From: Pseudopithomyces maydicus
Lineage: Eukaryota; Ascomycota; Dothideomycetes; Pleosporales; Didymosphaeriaceae
NCBI GenBank assembly: GCA_026873275.1
Contig: JANTUC010000005.1
Location: 2,542,001-2,606,000 of the forward strand
Reading direction: 5' to 3'
Length of the DNA: 64,000 bases
Made by a program: the position numbers and the translations under genes. Under the pieces are notes generated by a model. It saw nothing but the letters and a program-made list of their open reading frames with translations, had not been told where the DNA came from and searched no databases. Shown piece after piece: positions 34,491 through 46,023 of this stretch (position 1 is the first letter of the stretch; the number at the start of each line of letters is the position of its first letter).

Positions 34491-35256
34491 ATGATGTTTC
34501 CCAGCTTTTCCACGGCCATCATGGCCCTCACTGCCTTCACGGCCATTGCAGATGCTAGACCGCAACCGCCACAGCAGCCCAAGGGCCTCGCCACCTTGTC
34601 CAAGAAGATGCCCCAGAACACCCTTCCATCACCCAGCGCTCTTGAACTGAAATATGTTCTGCTTGGTGTCGGAACCCAGAACTACACCTGCCTTGGCGAC
34701 GATCAGACAGTTGCGCCCGGCACTACCGGAGCACTTGGTAAGACAACTCACTCCACTACCTCATTTTGCACGTGCTGACAGACATCAAGCCAAGCTCTAC
34801 GACATCGGAACCAGACTTAACACCGATCCTCTTGCCCAATGGAAGATCCCCACCATCTCTGGGCTCGCTCTCTCCCTCCACACCTTCGGCACCTGGCAGC
34901 TGGACATGTACCTGAAGGCCGAGGGCTACAACGAGTGGTTGGGCAACCACTTCTTCACGCAGAAGACGCCTACCTTCTCCCTCGACAAGACCAAGACGAC
35001 GCCCCACCCCCTCGCAATGGTGGCCAAGAACGGAACAATGGACGCACCCAAGACGGCCTGCCAGGGCACCAAGGGAGAGGGCGCCGTCCCATGGCTCTAC
35101 CTCATCGACGACGCCAAGCTCTCCCAGGGAGGCGTCAACACCGTTTACCGACTCGAGACTGCAGGCGGCAAGGCACCCGCGAAGTGCCAGGGCCAGAAGA
35201 AGACCTTCGAGGTTCCGTACGCAGCCCAGTACTGGGTGTACGGGCCGAAGCCGTAA
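34491..35256 (+). CDS. Secreted DUF3455-domain protein
   Basis: 237 residues from two exons; the 52-nt intron 34738-34789 has GTAAGA, a TGCTGAC branch and ATCAAG acceptor. A signal peptide is clear (MMFPSFSTAIMALTAFTAIADA), so the product is exported. The mature protein starts with a Pro/Gln-rich stretch and contains ELKYVLLGVGTQNYTC and AKLYDIGT, the signature of DUF3455. VPWLYLIDD and VNTVYRLETAGGKAP follow in the same order as in other members, and the C-terminus YAAQYWVYGPKP is complete. Biochemical function is unknown. The length is normal for the family. GAC-rich, C-ending codons suggest good expression. Confidence 0.85.
34738..34789 (+). other. Intron of the DUF3455 gene
   Basis: 52 nt, phase 1. 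The alternative acceptor at GCTGACAG would shift the frame and is rejected; ATCAAG keeps ALYDIG-type sequence in frame. Confidence 0.8.
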
Positions 35257-37395
35257 GCGCTTCCCAGTTTTCCCGTATCCGCCCCGAGCATATTGCCACG
35301 GGGTTATACATACATCCTCGGGCTCCTGTTCGCCGACGGGTGCTTTGCCTTCGTTCGCTCCTTGTCTGGCAGTGCGCTGTTCCTGCATTACGATACCCTG
35401 TATTTATTCGCTTCGTACTTTCGCTCCGAGTCCCTTCTTTTATTGTTCGCTTCTTCAGATAGCATGGTCGGCTCTACTTCTGGGCGCGGCGTTTGGAAAC
35501 CTCACTGGGTGGCTGGCTGCTTTTTCACACTTTTCGGGAGGGGAATCAAAATAGACTACATACCCTAATACCTACTCGATATCTACATGAATCAAAATTA
35601 TCGCTTTACACATACATCCTGATCGAGACGGCCAGTGACGCGTCGTGGTTCAAGGGTGGCAAAGCTGGATCACTTCTGTTCCAACCCTCCTCTCCCCTTC
35701 CCATCCTTACGCACACATCTCTCCACTGACACGAGCACCCCCAGACTCCTTCCCTGAAGCAAGACCTCCCCAACCGCCAACTCACCCACTCGCCCACCCG
35801 CGCAATCTCGCTCTCCCACAACCCACGCGCCCACGCAAACCGGTTCTCAACCCAGCCAAACCTCGCACCCCAGCCCCTACAACCGTCCCCACCCATCACG
35901 CAAGCGCTGCCCCAACGGCCCTCTGACTCCTCACTGGGTCCCCACACCGGGCCCTCCCGTGTAACCGTATGTGCACATGTGTAACCGTTTTCATAAAAAT
36001 TAGCTACCAGGGCGTGTGCGGGAGGTGATTGGGCGGGCGGGGGCAGGGGGTGCGGGCAAGCCGATGGGAACGAGGGAGGGTAAGTACCGTATATCCGTAC
36101 ATACGTATGTGTGTGTGTATTGGACTGGGGGTGGAAGAGGGAGAGAAGGTGGTTGGTGGGCGGGTATATGGCTTGGCGGGGTGGGCGGACGTGCGCTTTT
36201 TGCCATGCAGGGTGGGTGAGGAGGCCGGGTGGCGGATTGGGGGTTTTTCTTTTATTTGTTTTATATACATACATGTTTTTTGCGAGAAGGTAGGTAGGAT
36301 GGGAGTGGGAATACATACATACATACGTACGTACGTAAATGTGGACTGGGGTGAATATGTATCGGGGGTCTGATCATGACTTTGGGGCTGCCGGGCGCGT
36401 GGGTAATCTTATTGGCGAGGAGCCGGAATGGGAGTCGGGGTTGCGATGTATGTATGTCTCAGTGGTAGGGGTGCAGAGGGAGGCGAGCGACGGACGCTGG
36501 TACCATGTGAGTCGCATCGCATGTATGTACGTATGTGTGTAATGTGAAAGTGGGCATGGGACTGCAGTGAGATCTCGCCGAGGGGTGTGCTAAGCTTCCA
36601 TATTTGGGGATATTATGGGTGGGTACGGTACGCGTTCTTGCTGGTGTCAGCGGTTACAGGGCTTGGCTGCATGCTGGGAGGCGGGTCGTTTCCGTGGCCT
36701 CGGTCAGCGGTCGTGGACCCATGGATGACAGTCGTTAAAGGATTGCTTCTGTTTTTACGACTTTGGGGGTGTCGCATCGGGGGGAGATTTGGTCGGTGAG
36801 AATGGTGAGAATGGTGAGTGGGTTTATTTGGGGTTGGAATTGAAGGCGCACGATGGGATCGCGATAGCGCGATGCAGTTCCCTCCTCCGTCTGCTTAGGA
36901 AGGCAGCCGTCGGCTACCGCTCTTCGAAGATGCATTTGATATAACCTTAATCATGACCAGAAGAGCAACATCGAAGACACGACCGTGGTTTATAGATGTG
37001 TGGGTGCTTCCATTAGCCTCGCGTGCAACAAGCGGCGCGGCGTTGGCTTTGGCTCAAGCTACTGTACGCATCAACGGGCGATCATCTATGTACATGCAAG
37101 TCTAGAATATTCCGGGCTTAAAATTCACGTGAACCGCTAGCTGTACTCATACACACACGATTGAACAGTTGTCTAGTCGACTCGAGACAATTCTCAGGCA
37201 GCAAACGTGATAGAAACTGTCGCAGACATCACGTCACGTGCACAGCATAGGGGCCCGGCCCTGAATTAGCTTGCCCCATCACGTCGACATCATTTCTCCC
37301 AAATAACTTCGCCGTGCTCACGTCCCGCATCGAAAGCTTTTCAGAGATCGTTTTTCTATGTAAAAAGTTCCTACCTCTCAGCAGTCACTCGCGCA
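35257..37395. other. 2.1-kb intergenic region with simple repeats
   Basis: A strand-asymmetric C-rich stretch (35690-35960) passes into a G-rich one (36010-36240). A CATA/CGTA repeat sits at 36310-36338. Long overlapping frames reflect this composition, and none matches a known family. Confidence 0.55.
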
Positions 37396-38033
37396 ATGCC
37401 GCCCTCAGGCCCACCTTCTCAACGCTCATCCCAGGAGATCCAAAACTTGTACAATGCCATCGATTCCGCCACACCGGACCGCCTGCGTACTTTACTGAAG
37501 CACTTGAGCACTACGACTCCTGCGAACTTTGAAAGCATTCAAGGCGCATTAGTGCTCCAGCATGGCGCGTTGAAAAGGGCCAGGTCGGAAAACGACGAGG
37601 GTAGTGAAAATATTTTAGACGCCAATCAAGTGAATCCAGGACACCACGAGTCTGATTACTCGGATGAACAAACGGATGGGCCGGTAGGTAGGCAGCGTTT
37701 CGAGATTTGCAGCCAGTGTAACGGGGAGTATGATGTTTTGCACAACGACAAGAACAGCTGCAGGTGGCATGATGGTAAGCTACATAACTGCTGAGACAAG
37801 ACCCATAGAGAAAGGTATCAATTAGCTCATGATATCCAGGCTCCCAAGAAGTAGACTGGGACGGCGACTTCTGGGGCGAGCATGACGAATATCAAGGTGA
37901 TATCGAGACAAGTGAGATGCGCGAACAGTACCCCGAGGGTTTTGTGTGGAGTTGCTGCGACAAACCGGGGGATGCACCTGGGTGCAAGACGGGTGAACAT
38001 CGACCAAATCGTGCAAAGAGGGTGAAGAGATAA
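37396..38033 (+). CDS. CHORD-like zinc-binding protein
   Basis: 190 residues from two exons joined across a 65-nt intron (37775-37839, GTAAGC...TATCCAG). The N-terminus is helical and Ser-rich with a KRAR basic patch. The C-terminal half has a metal-ligand pattern: ICSQCNGEYDV, then CRWHDG, then FVWSCCDKPGDAPGC and TGEH. This spacing (C-x2-C, C-x2-WH, CC, GC-x4-H) resembles a CHORD zinc module, whose proteins act with Hsp90/SGT1, but the first GC of true CHORD is altered. Similar single-module proteins are common and uncharacterised in ascomycetes. I infer zinc binding, not a pathway. Tail PNRAKRVKR is basic. Confidence 0.7.
37775..37839 (+). other. Intron of the CHORD-like gene
   Basis: 65 nt, GTAAGC donor and GATATCCAG acceptor, phase 1. 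Without splicing the zinc module would end in a stop after CRWHDG. Confidence 0.8.
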
Positions 38034-39256
38034 ATTTTAGGACGCATGTCAACCTATAGCGAACTCTCCGCCGCTCCAGCAGCCCGATCGTTGCGCAGCA
38101 GAAAAAGCGTAGCAGCTTTCGTAAGAAAGTAACCTTCACTCCAAGATAGCCTTCCGTGCTCTGCGCTTTGGTCAAGGCCAATGCTTTCGACCCAGACCAG
38201 CTGGCGAGGGGAGTCTTGGCGAATCTGTCGCCTGCACGAGACGCCGGAAGGACATACATAAGTGCTATGCACATGTATGCACTTTACTTGTTCACGTGGT
38301 CGATAGCTGCAGTTTCTTGTGTTCTGCAACTTGTAATGCAACTTGTATGCAACTTGTTCTGCGACCTGCAATGCAACTGTTAACAAAGTCGAACGATAAT
38401 TTTAAGTTACCTCACGCTAGAAGTAGCTTCTGGTGCTTGACATGGTGCCCGCCCTACATGGACAATGCTGTGCCTCCGCGGAATTGCAGATCGTCGGTCA
38501 TGACAGCGGATTCTCACCAGCAAGCGATTCCTTTGCTATAAAAACGGGCAATGGTCCCACGTCGTTGGGTCTGTGCCCGCCGTTGCTTTTGCTTGCATTT
38601 GACATGACCACGTTGACTGACTGACATGTTGACAGTGAAGAATGTCGCTCCCATGGCCATTATGGGACACCAATATTCTTCTCAACCTGTTCTTTTCCCA
38701 TCAATGTCATCGAGATGAAGTCAGCGCATTGAAAAATATTTTGAAGGGTCCATGACTGCACTCTCGAATGTCATCTCCACCAGAAAAAATTGAGGCTGCT
38801 ACAAAATTGCTGCCTAGTAGCGTCAGACGGCGTGTTTCCCATCTCGTATTTTCGCCGGCTAGACCAACAGCCCTCTGCCAAGCCCTCACAGCGGACCCAA
38901 TCCCATCGTCTCCCGGATGCGAAAAACACGACGAGGCTGAAAAATACGATGTAGTTAGATGATTAGGCTTGCGCTCATTCACTCAGCCCCCAACTTGTGT
39001 TTTAGTCCCCAGATCGCTTCCCCTTCTGGGCTTGGGACAAGGCAATCAGGAACTGAAATGGCTAGCATCGCCCTCTGTGTTGTACTATGGCGCCGCAGCG
39101 TCGCAGGAGCTGAATCAAAATAATACGAAGAGTCGGGCTCGCATATAAAATCTATCGAGTGGAACGTAGACTCCACTGTTTGGACGCGAAACGCAGACTT
39201 CAATTCTATACAGACCCGTATACATACTTTGTTCGCAACGCATTTCCCAAGTCATC
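38034..39256. other. Intergenic region
   Basis: Contains a small imperfect repeat of AACTTGTAATGC-type units at about 38325-38378. A TATAAAA box at 39144-39150 lies about 107 bp before the next start codon and is a plausible promoter element. Confidence 0.5.
39144..39150 (+). promoter_or_regulatory. Probable TATA box of the GPI-type wall protein gene
   Basis: TATAAAA about 107 bp upstream of ATG 39257, with pyrimidine-rich sequence between them. Assigned from position only. Confidence 0.4.
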
Positions 39257-39916
39257 ATGCGGTCCACCATCATCTCCCTCTTCGCCCTCAGTGCGCCGCT
39301 GGTCCACGCGTTCTCGACCTACACACCCCTCCGACTCCAACGCCGCGACATCTGCACCGACAACAACCGAGAAGTCTGCGATGACAGCTGCATGGCCCCC
39401 GGCTCCGTCTGCTGCAACGAGGGCACCGGAACCTACTGCCCTGCAGACACCTACTGCACCGCCGACGGCTGCTGTCCCGACGGCGAGATCTGCGTAGGTG
39501 GCGGCGGCACCAGCACTGTTGACCTGCCGTTCTTCACAAGCTCGGCATCAGACGACGATTTCTTCACTTCAGACGACTTCTTTGCCACCACGACAACCGA
39601 CGATTTTGTGTCGACGACAGAGGACGCGTTTGCAAGCTCGTCTACGGACGACGATGTGTTTACCTCGGAGGAGTCTTCGTCCGTGGAGGAGACGTCGGCT
39701 GCATTTCCGACTGAGACGGGGGATGCTGAGAGCTCGTCGTTGAGGCTGTCGCGTACGACGGTGGCGCCGCAGACGTCGGCGGAGAACACCAGGGGTGCGC
39801 CGGCGGAGACTTCGACGAGGGCGCCTCCTCCAGCGGCGGGTGGGGCGGCTGGGTTGGTGGTTGCTGGATTACCTGGGTTGGTTTTGGTGGCGGGACAGCT
39901 TGTGATGGCTTTGTAG
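39257..39916 (+). CDS. Secreted cysteine-rich, probably GPI-anchored wall protein
   Basis: 219 residues, one exon. The N-terminus MRSTIISLFALSAPLVHA is a signal peptide. Residues about 30-80 form a compact domain with ten or so cysteines (DICTDNNREVC, CMAPGSVCCN, YCPADTYC, GCCPDGEIC), like the small disulfide module of many fungal cell-surface proteins. A long Ser/Thr/Asp-rich linker follows, likely O-glycosylated. The C-terminus is hydrophobic (AAGLVVAGLPGLVLVAGQLVMAL) after a small-residue region, the pattern for GPI attachment. It is most likely displayed on the wall or plasma membrane. Ligand unknown. Confidence 0.8.
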   Translation: MRSTIISLFALSAPLVHAFSTYTPLRLQRRDICTDNNREVCDDSCMAPGSVCCNEGTGTYCPADTYCTADGCCPDGEICVGGGGTSTVDLPFFTSSASDDDFFTSDDFFATTTTDDFVSTTEDAFASSSTDDDVFTSEESSSVEETSAAFPTETGDAESSSLRLSRTTVAPQTSAENTRGAPAETSTRAPPPAAGGAAGLVVAGLPGLVLVAGQLVMAL

Positions 39917-40817
39917 AAGGGGAGGGTGTCGGGGATATATGAGTTCGTGCGATGGGAATTGTGGATGTAGTTGGGTTGGATACGCGTTTGAGGACCTATA
40001 GGACTGGTGGATTAATAATTAATTTGAACGAAACAATGTTATGATCGATTAAAGTCCATTTCGTAATCATCGTTGGGGTGGTATATTTCGGACATCCAAC
40101 ATCTTGCTGGGAATCAATATAATTTTGAAACATCTCTATATCCCTTTTCTCCGGCATTTCTCTATAACTGAACCAAAAATCTCTCCATTGTTTCGTGTAA
40201 TTGCATGTAAAAGTCCTTCTCAGTCGACAGCTGAGGTAAATCACATGAGCGCGGTTAGTATATCGATTGAATTCCTGAAAGAAAATCACACGTGCACTAC
40301 ACCCCCATTACATCAAAAGGCCTCGTTCTTATCATGATTAATTAAACATACCCACCATCCTACCCTTCTAAAATGTGCAATTTCACTAAACAGGGCGCCA
40401 ATTATTTTCTCATCGCATAGTCCCCAGGAATATTTATCAAACAACAATACAACAAAGTAGACCAACAACCCCCACGATAGAACTTACCTAGCCCATGACA
40501 CCTCACCCCGAAAATCCCCAAGCTCCGACCCCAACAGTGATTTTTTGCGAACAAAGAAAAAGACGCCACATACTCACACTCCGGAACCGGCTTCCATCCA
40601 CTTGTTTCTTTGTTCGCGTAAGCCGCTCCATACCAGAGAAGTGCTTTGTCCACGGAAAATAGATCTTTCTGGAAATCCGATTCTCGCAAATCTTTTCTGC
40701 ATCCTAGGTTCTCGAGCTTCCTGCTGAAATCCCATACTCTGGATCTTTTGTATGTTTGACTAGGTTTCAGCGACGCTAGGTACATCAGTTCAGCGAGGTT
40801 TTTGCTGAGATATCATT
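39917..40817. other. Intergenic region
   Basis: 0.9 kb without a supported gene; AT content rises around 40000-40340. It presumably holds the promoter of the zinc-knuckle gene. Confidence 0.45.
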
Positions 40818-42432
40818 ATGGGGAAGAAAAATAAGAATAGAGGTGGGGATGGCGGCGGTGGTGGTGGTGGTAGAGGCGGTTGGGATGGGGGTGGTCGAGG
40901 TGGTTGGGACGGGGGAGGTGGAGGAGGTGGAAGAGGAGGCCGAGGGGGAGGGGGAGGGGGCCGCGGAGGACGAGGAGGAAGACACCAAAACGACAACAGA
41001 GGCAACTTCAACAACAACGACAATAGAAGAGGCGGTAACAACAACTTCAACGACCGAGGCGGCCGCAACCCCAGAGGCGGGAAACACTCCCACCCGAACT
41101 TCAACTCCAGAGACCACTCCAGAGACCAGAACCGCTCCCACCCAAACTCCAAATCCGCAACACCCCTCTACTGCTCTCGCTGCGAATCCTCCGGCCACAC
41201 TGCCTCAAACTGCATGGCGCAACCCGTGCCCTCGGAATCCACCTGCCCCTGCGGCAACATCTACCACTACCCATCGCACTGCCCGTACAACAGCGACCCG
41301 ATCGTCCGCGAGGACACGGTCAACGCCCGCACAGGCATGTTCTGCACATGGTGCAAAGACAGCGGCGACGGGACGCACACGTTCGCCAACTGCGAGCGGG
41401 CCGTGTCCTTCGCGCGGGACCTACGGCGCATCCAGCGACACGAGTACACGGGGCTGGGGTTCTGCTGGCACTGCCGCGAGACGAGCCACCTGTCGCACGT
41501 GTGCGTTAGCACGCAGGCGGAGATGGATCGAGCGCGGTGGGCGGCGCACATCAGCGATGTGATGGAGGCGTGGAAGCGGATGCGGAGCACGTGGTTCCGG
41601 GATGCGTACGAGGACAACGAGATCGACACCATCATGATCGGGGACGTTTTCAGCGAGCGAAGGGCGCCGCCCGAGGCGGCGAGTTACCAGTGGTGTGCGA
41701 TGTGTGAGGAGTTTGGGCACAGGACGGGGAGCAAGGAGGGGGTGCAGCACGGAGTTGTATGATAGTCGGCGGCCGGTTGAGGTGGCGAGTATATCGCGGG
41801 TGAAGCCGTTTGTGCCTTCTGGGTTCCAGGTGAAGGGGCAGGTGAGGCAGAGTATGATGCTTCGGTGTCAGGGGTTAGGATGCAGGAAGATGTTGGGCCC
41901 ATGGACGTTTCCCCCGCCGGAATTGGGGCAGTTTTTTGTGTGTCCTTCATGCGGGATGCCGAACGTGCATCCGGAGGCTGAGGGTCGCACGAGGTTGAAT
42001 AGTATCTGGCGGAATGGTCAGAAGTTCCAGGATAAAAGGATTGCGGAGACGGGGAAGATTGGGGATGGAAAGCGCGGTAATGCTACGCCGACTCCGAAGA
42101 AGAATGTTCCGCCCCATATCCTCGCTTTGTATGAAAAGCGGCCGTCGCTGAAGCTTCGACTGACGCTGGCCGGCGGGCAGAAAGTCAGCAATGTGTCTCC
42201 GGGGGCGATTGAATTCCCGGATGGTGCTCTTTACGACACCTTCTCGCCGGTGTTCTACCTCGGGGGAATCTACTGGAAGCAACCTGGTAACTTCCAAGAG
42301 TATTGGCCTGCAATCACATTCCCCATCACGCCGAAGATGGCCACAGATGCGTCGAACGATTATCTGGCTATAAATCTAGGGGGAGACTGGGGTCGTCGGC
42401 GGAGTGCATGGGGTGTGGAGATCCAATTGTGA
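40818..42432 (+). CDS. RGG-box and zinc-knuckle protein with one frameshift
   Basis: The N-terminal about 100 residues are Gly/Arg/Asn-rich RGG repeats, typical of RNA binding and phase separation. Several CCHC-like knuckles follow: CSRCESSGHTASNC, CPCGNIYHYPSHC, CTWCKDSGDGTHTF, CWHCRETSHLSHVC and CAMCEEFGH. The next part, LYDSRRPVEVASISRVKPF, and a CQGLGCRKM...VCPSCG zinc ribbon lie in the next frame. The change falls on a G5 run at 41738-41742; removing one G joins GHRTGSKEGC to STELYDSRRP and adds a final cysteine. No intron signals are seen. An RNA- or nucleic-acid-binding role is inferred from the modules. The C-terminal half (GALYDTFSPVFYLGGIYW) is unfamiliar. Confidence 0.7.
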
Positions 42433-43058
42433 TATTGGACGATGAACAGGACGTTGTAATGTGCGGAACCCCGGGGAGAATACGATAGGAGAAGGGCAAG
42501 GGGTGGGATATTTCCTCAGAAGAGATCGGACGTATGATCTGAATGTATGTGATTGCCCGCAGGCTTTCCTCGGATATAGGGGCGAGATCATCTGGCGGAA
42601 ATACTATTACTGAAGGCATATACGACGCCGCAGTACGGCTGGGCATCTCGTAGTAGCGAAACGAAACACAAGATGAGAACCCTTTCAGTGAGCATCTGAA
42701 CATTGCATTACGTATTGCATACCTCTATACTCCCCCTCCAACAAAGCAAGCCAAGCACCGCCCGCCTTTTGTACACATCCGGCCAGCGCAACACAATAAC
42801 ACCTATTCGTACATCCAGGACAGGAGAGACTCTAACCACCGCCAAGATACAGCCCAAGAGTGGAAAACTATTTTGTACAGCAAGCAAGCGTTAGAAGACC
42901 GTTCGTTTTGTGCAGACTACGCGGCATCATCTGGGTCGGTTCGCCCTGGCACAAACCGAAACAACGTCCACGGAGAATCGGGTCCGCCTATCAGGCGTGA
43001 GCAATAAAGAACAGATTGAAAGGGAGGAAGAGACGAGGAGACGAGGCAGATACGGATT
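42433..43058. other. Intergenic, between convergent genes
   Basis: Convergent 3' ends of the zinc-knuckle gene and TOM70. Nothing else recognised. Confidence 0.5.
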
Positions 43059-45166
43059 TTACCGCATGCCTCCTCCAAGTCCAGCACCCATCTGACCTAG
43101 GCGCGAAGCGAGCTTGGGGTATTTTTCTTGCACCTAGGGTATCATGTCAGCATTGGTTCCCAAATATAGATAGCAGCGCAAAATCACTACTCACCTCCAA
43201 CTGTGTCCGTGTAGCCTCAGCGTAGCTCAGTGCGTTGACGATCTCGCCCTCTGTCCGGGAAAGCTCGGCCGCGCGTTCGAAATACTTGAGTGCCTGTGTG
43301 ACCTTTCCTTGTTGCAGGAGCAACTGAGCCATGGTGGCAACGGCGATATCGCACTCCGGATCGATGATCAAAGCCTTCTGGCAGAGCTGCTCTGCCTCGC
43401 TGAAGTCGTTCTTCCACTGGAAGAGAGCAAGGGCCTTGTTGATGAGTGGGAGGACGTTGATGAAGAGGGGCTTGTTGGACTGCTCCATCTCGACGGCGGT
43501 GTCGAACTTCTCGATGGCTTCCTGGTACTTTTGCTGGTCGAGCAAAAGCTCGCCGTAGTAGTTGTAGACGTCTGGGACGGATGGGAAGTTCTTCATGCAG
43601 CGACGGAAAGTGGCCATGGAGGAGGCAATGCTGCCCATCTTGTACTGTGTGACACCCAACTGGATGTGGGAGAAGATGAAGTCCTTGTCAAGGTCGATGG
43701 ACTTCTGGTAGTCCTTAGCCGCCTCGCCGAACTCCGCCTTAATAAAGTGCAGCTGGGCGCGGTGGTAGTAGATGTCCGGGTCGTCCTTGTTCTGTTCGAG
43801 AGCGGCTTCGAAATCGGCCTCGGCGGCGGCTGGGTTGGCTGCGAATCCTGTGGTTAGTCAGATATCTGGCATGCGAGGAGAGGAAAGACATACCGAGCTC
43901 AAGGTGCATGCTGGCGCGCTTGATGAAGCTCTGGGTGAGCGATTGCTGCAGCTCGACGCTCTTATCCATGTCCTTGAGCGCATCCTCACTGTCTCCCTTG
44001 AGATAGCGGAAGGTGCCGCGCATGTTATACGCAAACGACTCGTGCTCGTCCAGATCACCCAGCTCAAGCGCCCTCTCGAAAGCAGCGGCGGCCTCGGCGT
44101 ATCCTTCGGCCGTCTTTGCGCTCATGGCGCGGAGTCCCTTTCGGAGCTGGCCCTTGCCACTGTCCTCATCGAGCTCGGCATCATCGTCAAGGCCGTACGG
44201 CGGGGGCTTCGGGCGGAAGCTCTGGAGATAGTTGGTAACAAACGTGGGGCTGGGGAGCTTCTTCTCCTTCTGGGCCAGAATAGCCTTGCCCTTTGCCTGT
44301 TGCGTGTCAGTCTATTTATCGCACCGGAAACAGATGGGCAGGCGCGTACCTCGGCCACCTTCTTAAGCAGGCGCTCAACGCTCTGGGCGCTGCTCTCGTT
44401 CCTGAAGCCGTCGATAATACAGCTGGCTGTGTAGTCGAGCAGAGCCTCACTGTTGCGGTCTACCTGCTCGTAGGCGTTTGCGCGGCGGTTCAGCGCCTTG
44501 ACGTACTCGTTGTCGAGGTTGATGGCGGCCGTGGTATCCTCAATAACATTGTTCCATTCGGACATGGCGTTCCAGCAGGCGGCGCGGTTCGAGTAGAAGA
44601 CGGGGTCCTGCTTGCAGAGCAGGGCCTGGCCGTACAGGTCGATTGCGCGGTTGTAGTCCTTGGAGCCGTACGCTTTGTTGCCGGCGGCCTTGAGCTTGGC
44701 TGCGTAGTCCTTGCGCTCCTGCGGCTGGTTAGCTGGGCTGCAAGAGGGCCTGCATGGCATGTTTATGCACCTCTTCCGATAGCGACGCAACGCTGCTCTC
44801 GTCGACGTGCGGAAGCTCATCCTCGACGGCCGGTGCCACAGATGCCTTCTTCGTCTCGGCGGCAGCGGCCTCCTGCTCCTTAGCTGCTTCCTTCTCTGCG
44901 CGCTCCTTAGCGCGTCTCTTTTCCCTCTTCGCCTTCTTCTTGTTTGCGGACGGCGATGGCGCGCCTGCGTCCTTCTTGTCGTCTGTGAGGTAGTAGATAA
45001 CACCGCCGGCGCTGACGACCAATGTCAGGCCTGCGACTGTGTAGACGACGCCCTTGTTCTCCGAAGCCCATGTAGAGATGCGGTCCCAGAGCGAGTTGGA
45101 GCCTGCCGGTGGGATTGCGACGGGGAAGGGACCGGGGCCTACGGGAGCTGCTGGGTTGGACGACAT
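43059..45166 (-). CDS. tom70: TOM70 mitochondrial protein import receptor
   Basis: TOM70 sits in the outer mitochondrial membrane and receives hydrophobic carrier precursors, often from Hsp70/Hsp90. Five exons give 631 residues, close to the family's usual length: 45166-44771, 44718-44350, 44296-43894, 43847-43195 and 43133-43059. An N-terminal anchor (VVYTVAGLTLVVSAGGVIYYL, about residues 39-59) is followed by a Lys/Glu-rich linker. The TPR clamp begins AAKLKAAGNKAYGSKDY and includes YSNRAACWNAM; later TPRs include FIKRASMHLELG and DIYYHRAQLHFI. The last exon supplies VQEKYPKLASRL and a Gly/Met-rich end. All splice phases agree, and no lesion is seen. Confidence 0.93.
43134..43194 (-). other. 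TOM70 intron 4
   Basis: 61 nt, GTGAGT donor, TGCTGAC branch, CCCTAG acceptor, phase 0. It links ATRTQLE to VQEKYPK. Confidence 0.85.
43848..43893 (-). other. TOM70 intron 3
   Basis: 46 nt, GTATGT donor, GACTAACC branch, ACAG acceptor, phase 1. Shortest intron in the window. Confidence 0.85.
44297..44349 (-). other. TOM70 intron 2
   Basis: 53 nt, GTACGC donor, GACTGACAC branch, CAACAG acceptor, phase 0. A second AAG acceptor six bases on would delete AK. Confidence 0.75.
44719..44770 (-). other. TOM70 intron 1
   Basis: 52 nt, GTGCAT donor, AGCTAACC branch, CCGCAG acceptor, phase 0. It joins SLSEE to ERKDYAAKL. Confidence 0.8.
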
Positions 45167-46023
45167 TGTGGACGAGGAAGGATGGAAGGGACTGATGGCG
45201 GGTATTAAAAAGGGAAGAGAAGAAATTACAGATGAAAGATGCAGTTAAAAAAAACCCGGGCGCGCAATGGGGGGTAATGCGGCGGTGGTGTGGCGGTGGG
45301 TGATGGCCTTGTTGTGAAGCTCAGGGTTAGATAGAAGTTTTGGAGAGGTGCAGCTCGGGCCATCACACGTCATCCAATCCTCGCGCCGGTGTGGGTGGGT
45401 ATCGCGACTTTATTTGGGAGCAGAACAACAACCTTGCAAGACACTGATGCACATGGTACTCTCTGTGCATGATAGCTTGACCTGGAAGAATGTTTCGTTA
45501 GAATTGACAATGGTCTCGACCTCGACCTCGACATGGTGGCAAAGTCGCAGCTTCCTCATTTTGTCGCAGCGGTGAACAGGTGGTTCGAACAGTACATCCC
45601 ATTTAAATTTAGATCTAACCAGAAGAAACTAACTAGGACCAAGCTGGCATTTATGCTGGAAGGCGGCGTGCATGCATGGTGTAACTGGCGGTGAGGTGCT
45701 CGGGAGTTGTGATGTCACGTGACATAACCTTGACCTCACCTCCGTCCCAGTACTCGAGTCCATCTCCCAGTTACCATACCCGAGTATCTCTTTTGCCCAG
45801 TACGCAATGCAAACACCTCTTTCAGTACATACGCGACTGCCAAAAGTCCATTGATTACTAATATCCGGTACCTGACGGTGCGACCTCAGTACGATTGGAC
45901 AAACCATATGCCCCACTGCAAACCATCTCATAAATGCGAACATCTCTACAACCTCTGATTCCAAAACAAAAGTCCCTCCTATAGAAAACTCCAACGTTGT
46001 AGATCATTCTCTCACCGTCCAAC
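45167..46023. promoter_or_regulatory. Shared divergent promoter region of TOM70 and the aminotransferase gene
   Basis: 857 bp between divergent start codons. Contains CACGTGAC near 45716 and a poly-A run beside the TOM70 leader. No gene is seen. Confidence 0.45.

Noticed and set aside
40785..41198. Minus-strand frames opposite the RGG repeats
   Set aside because: Pro/Leu or Thr/Ser-rich shadows of the Gly/Arg repeats.
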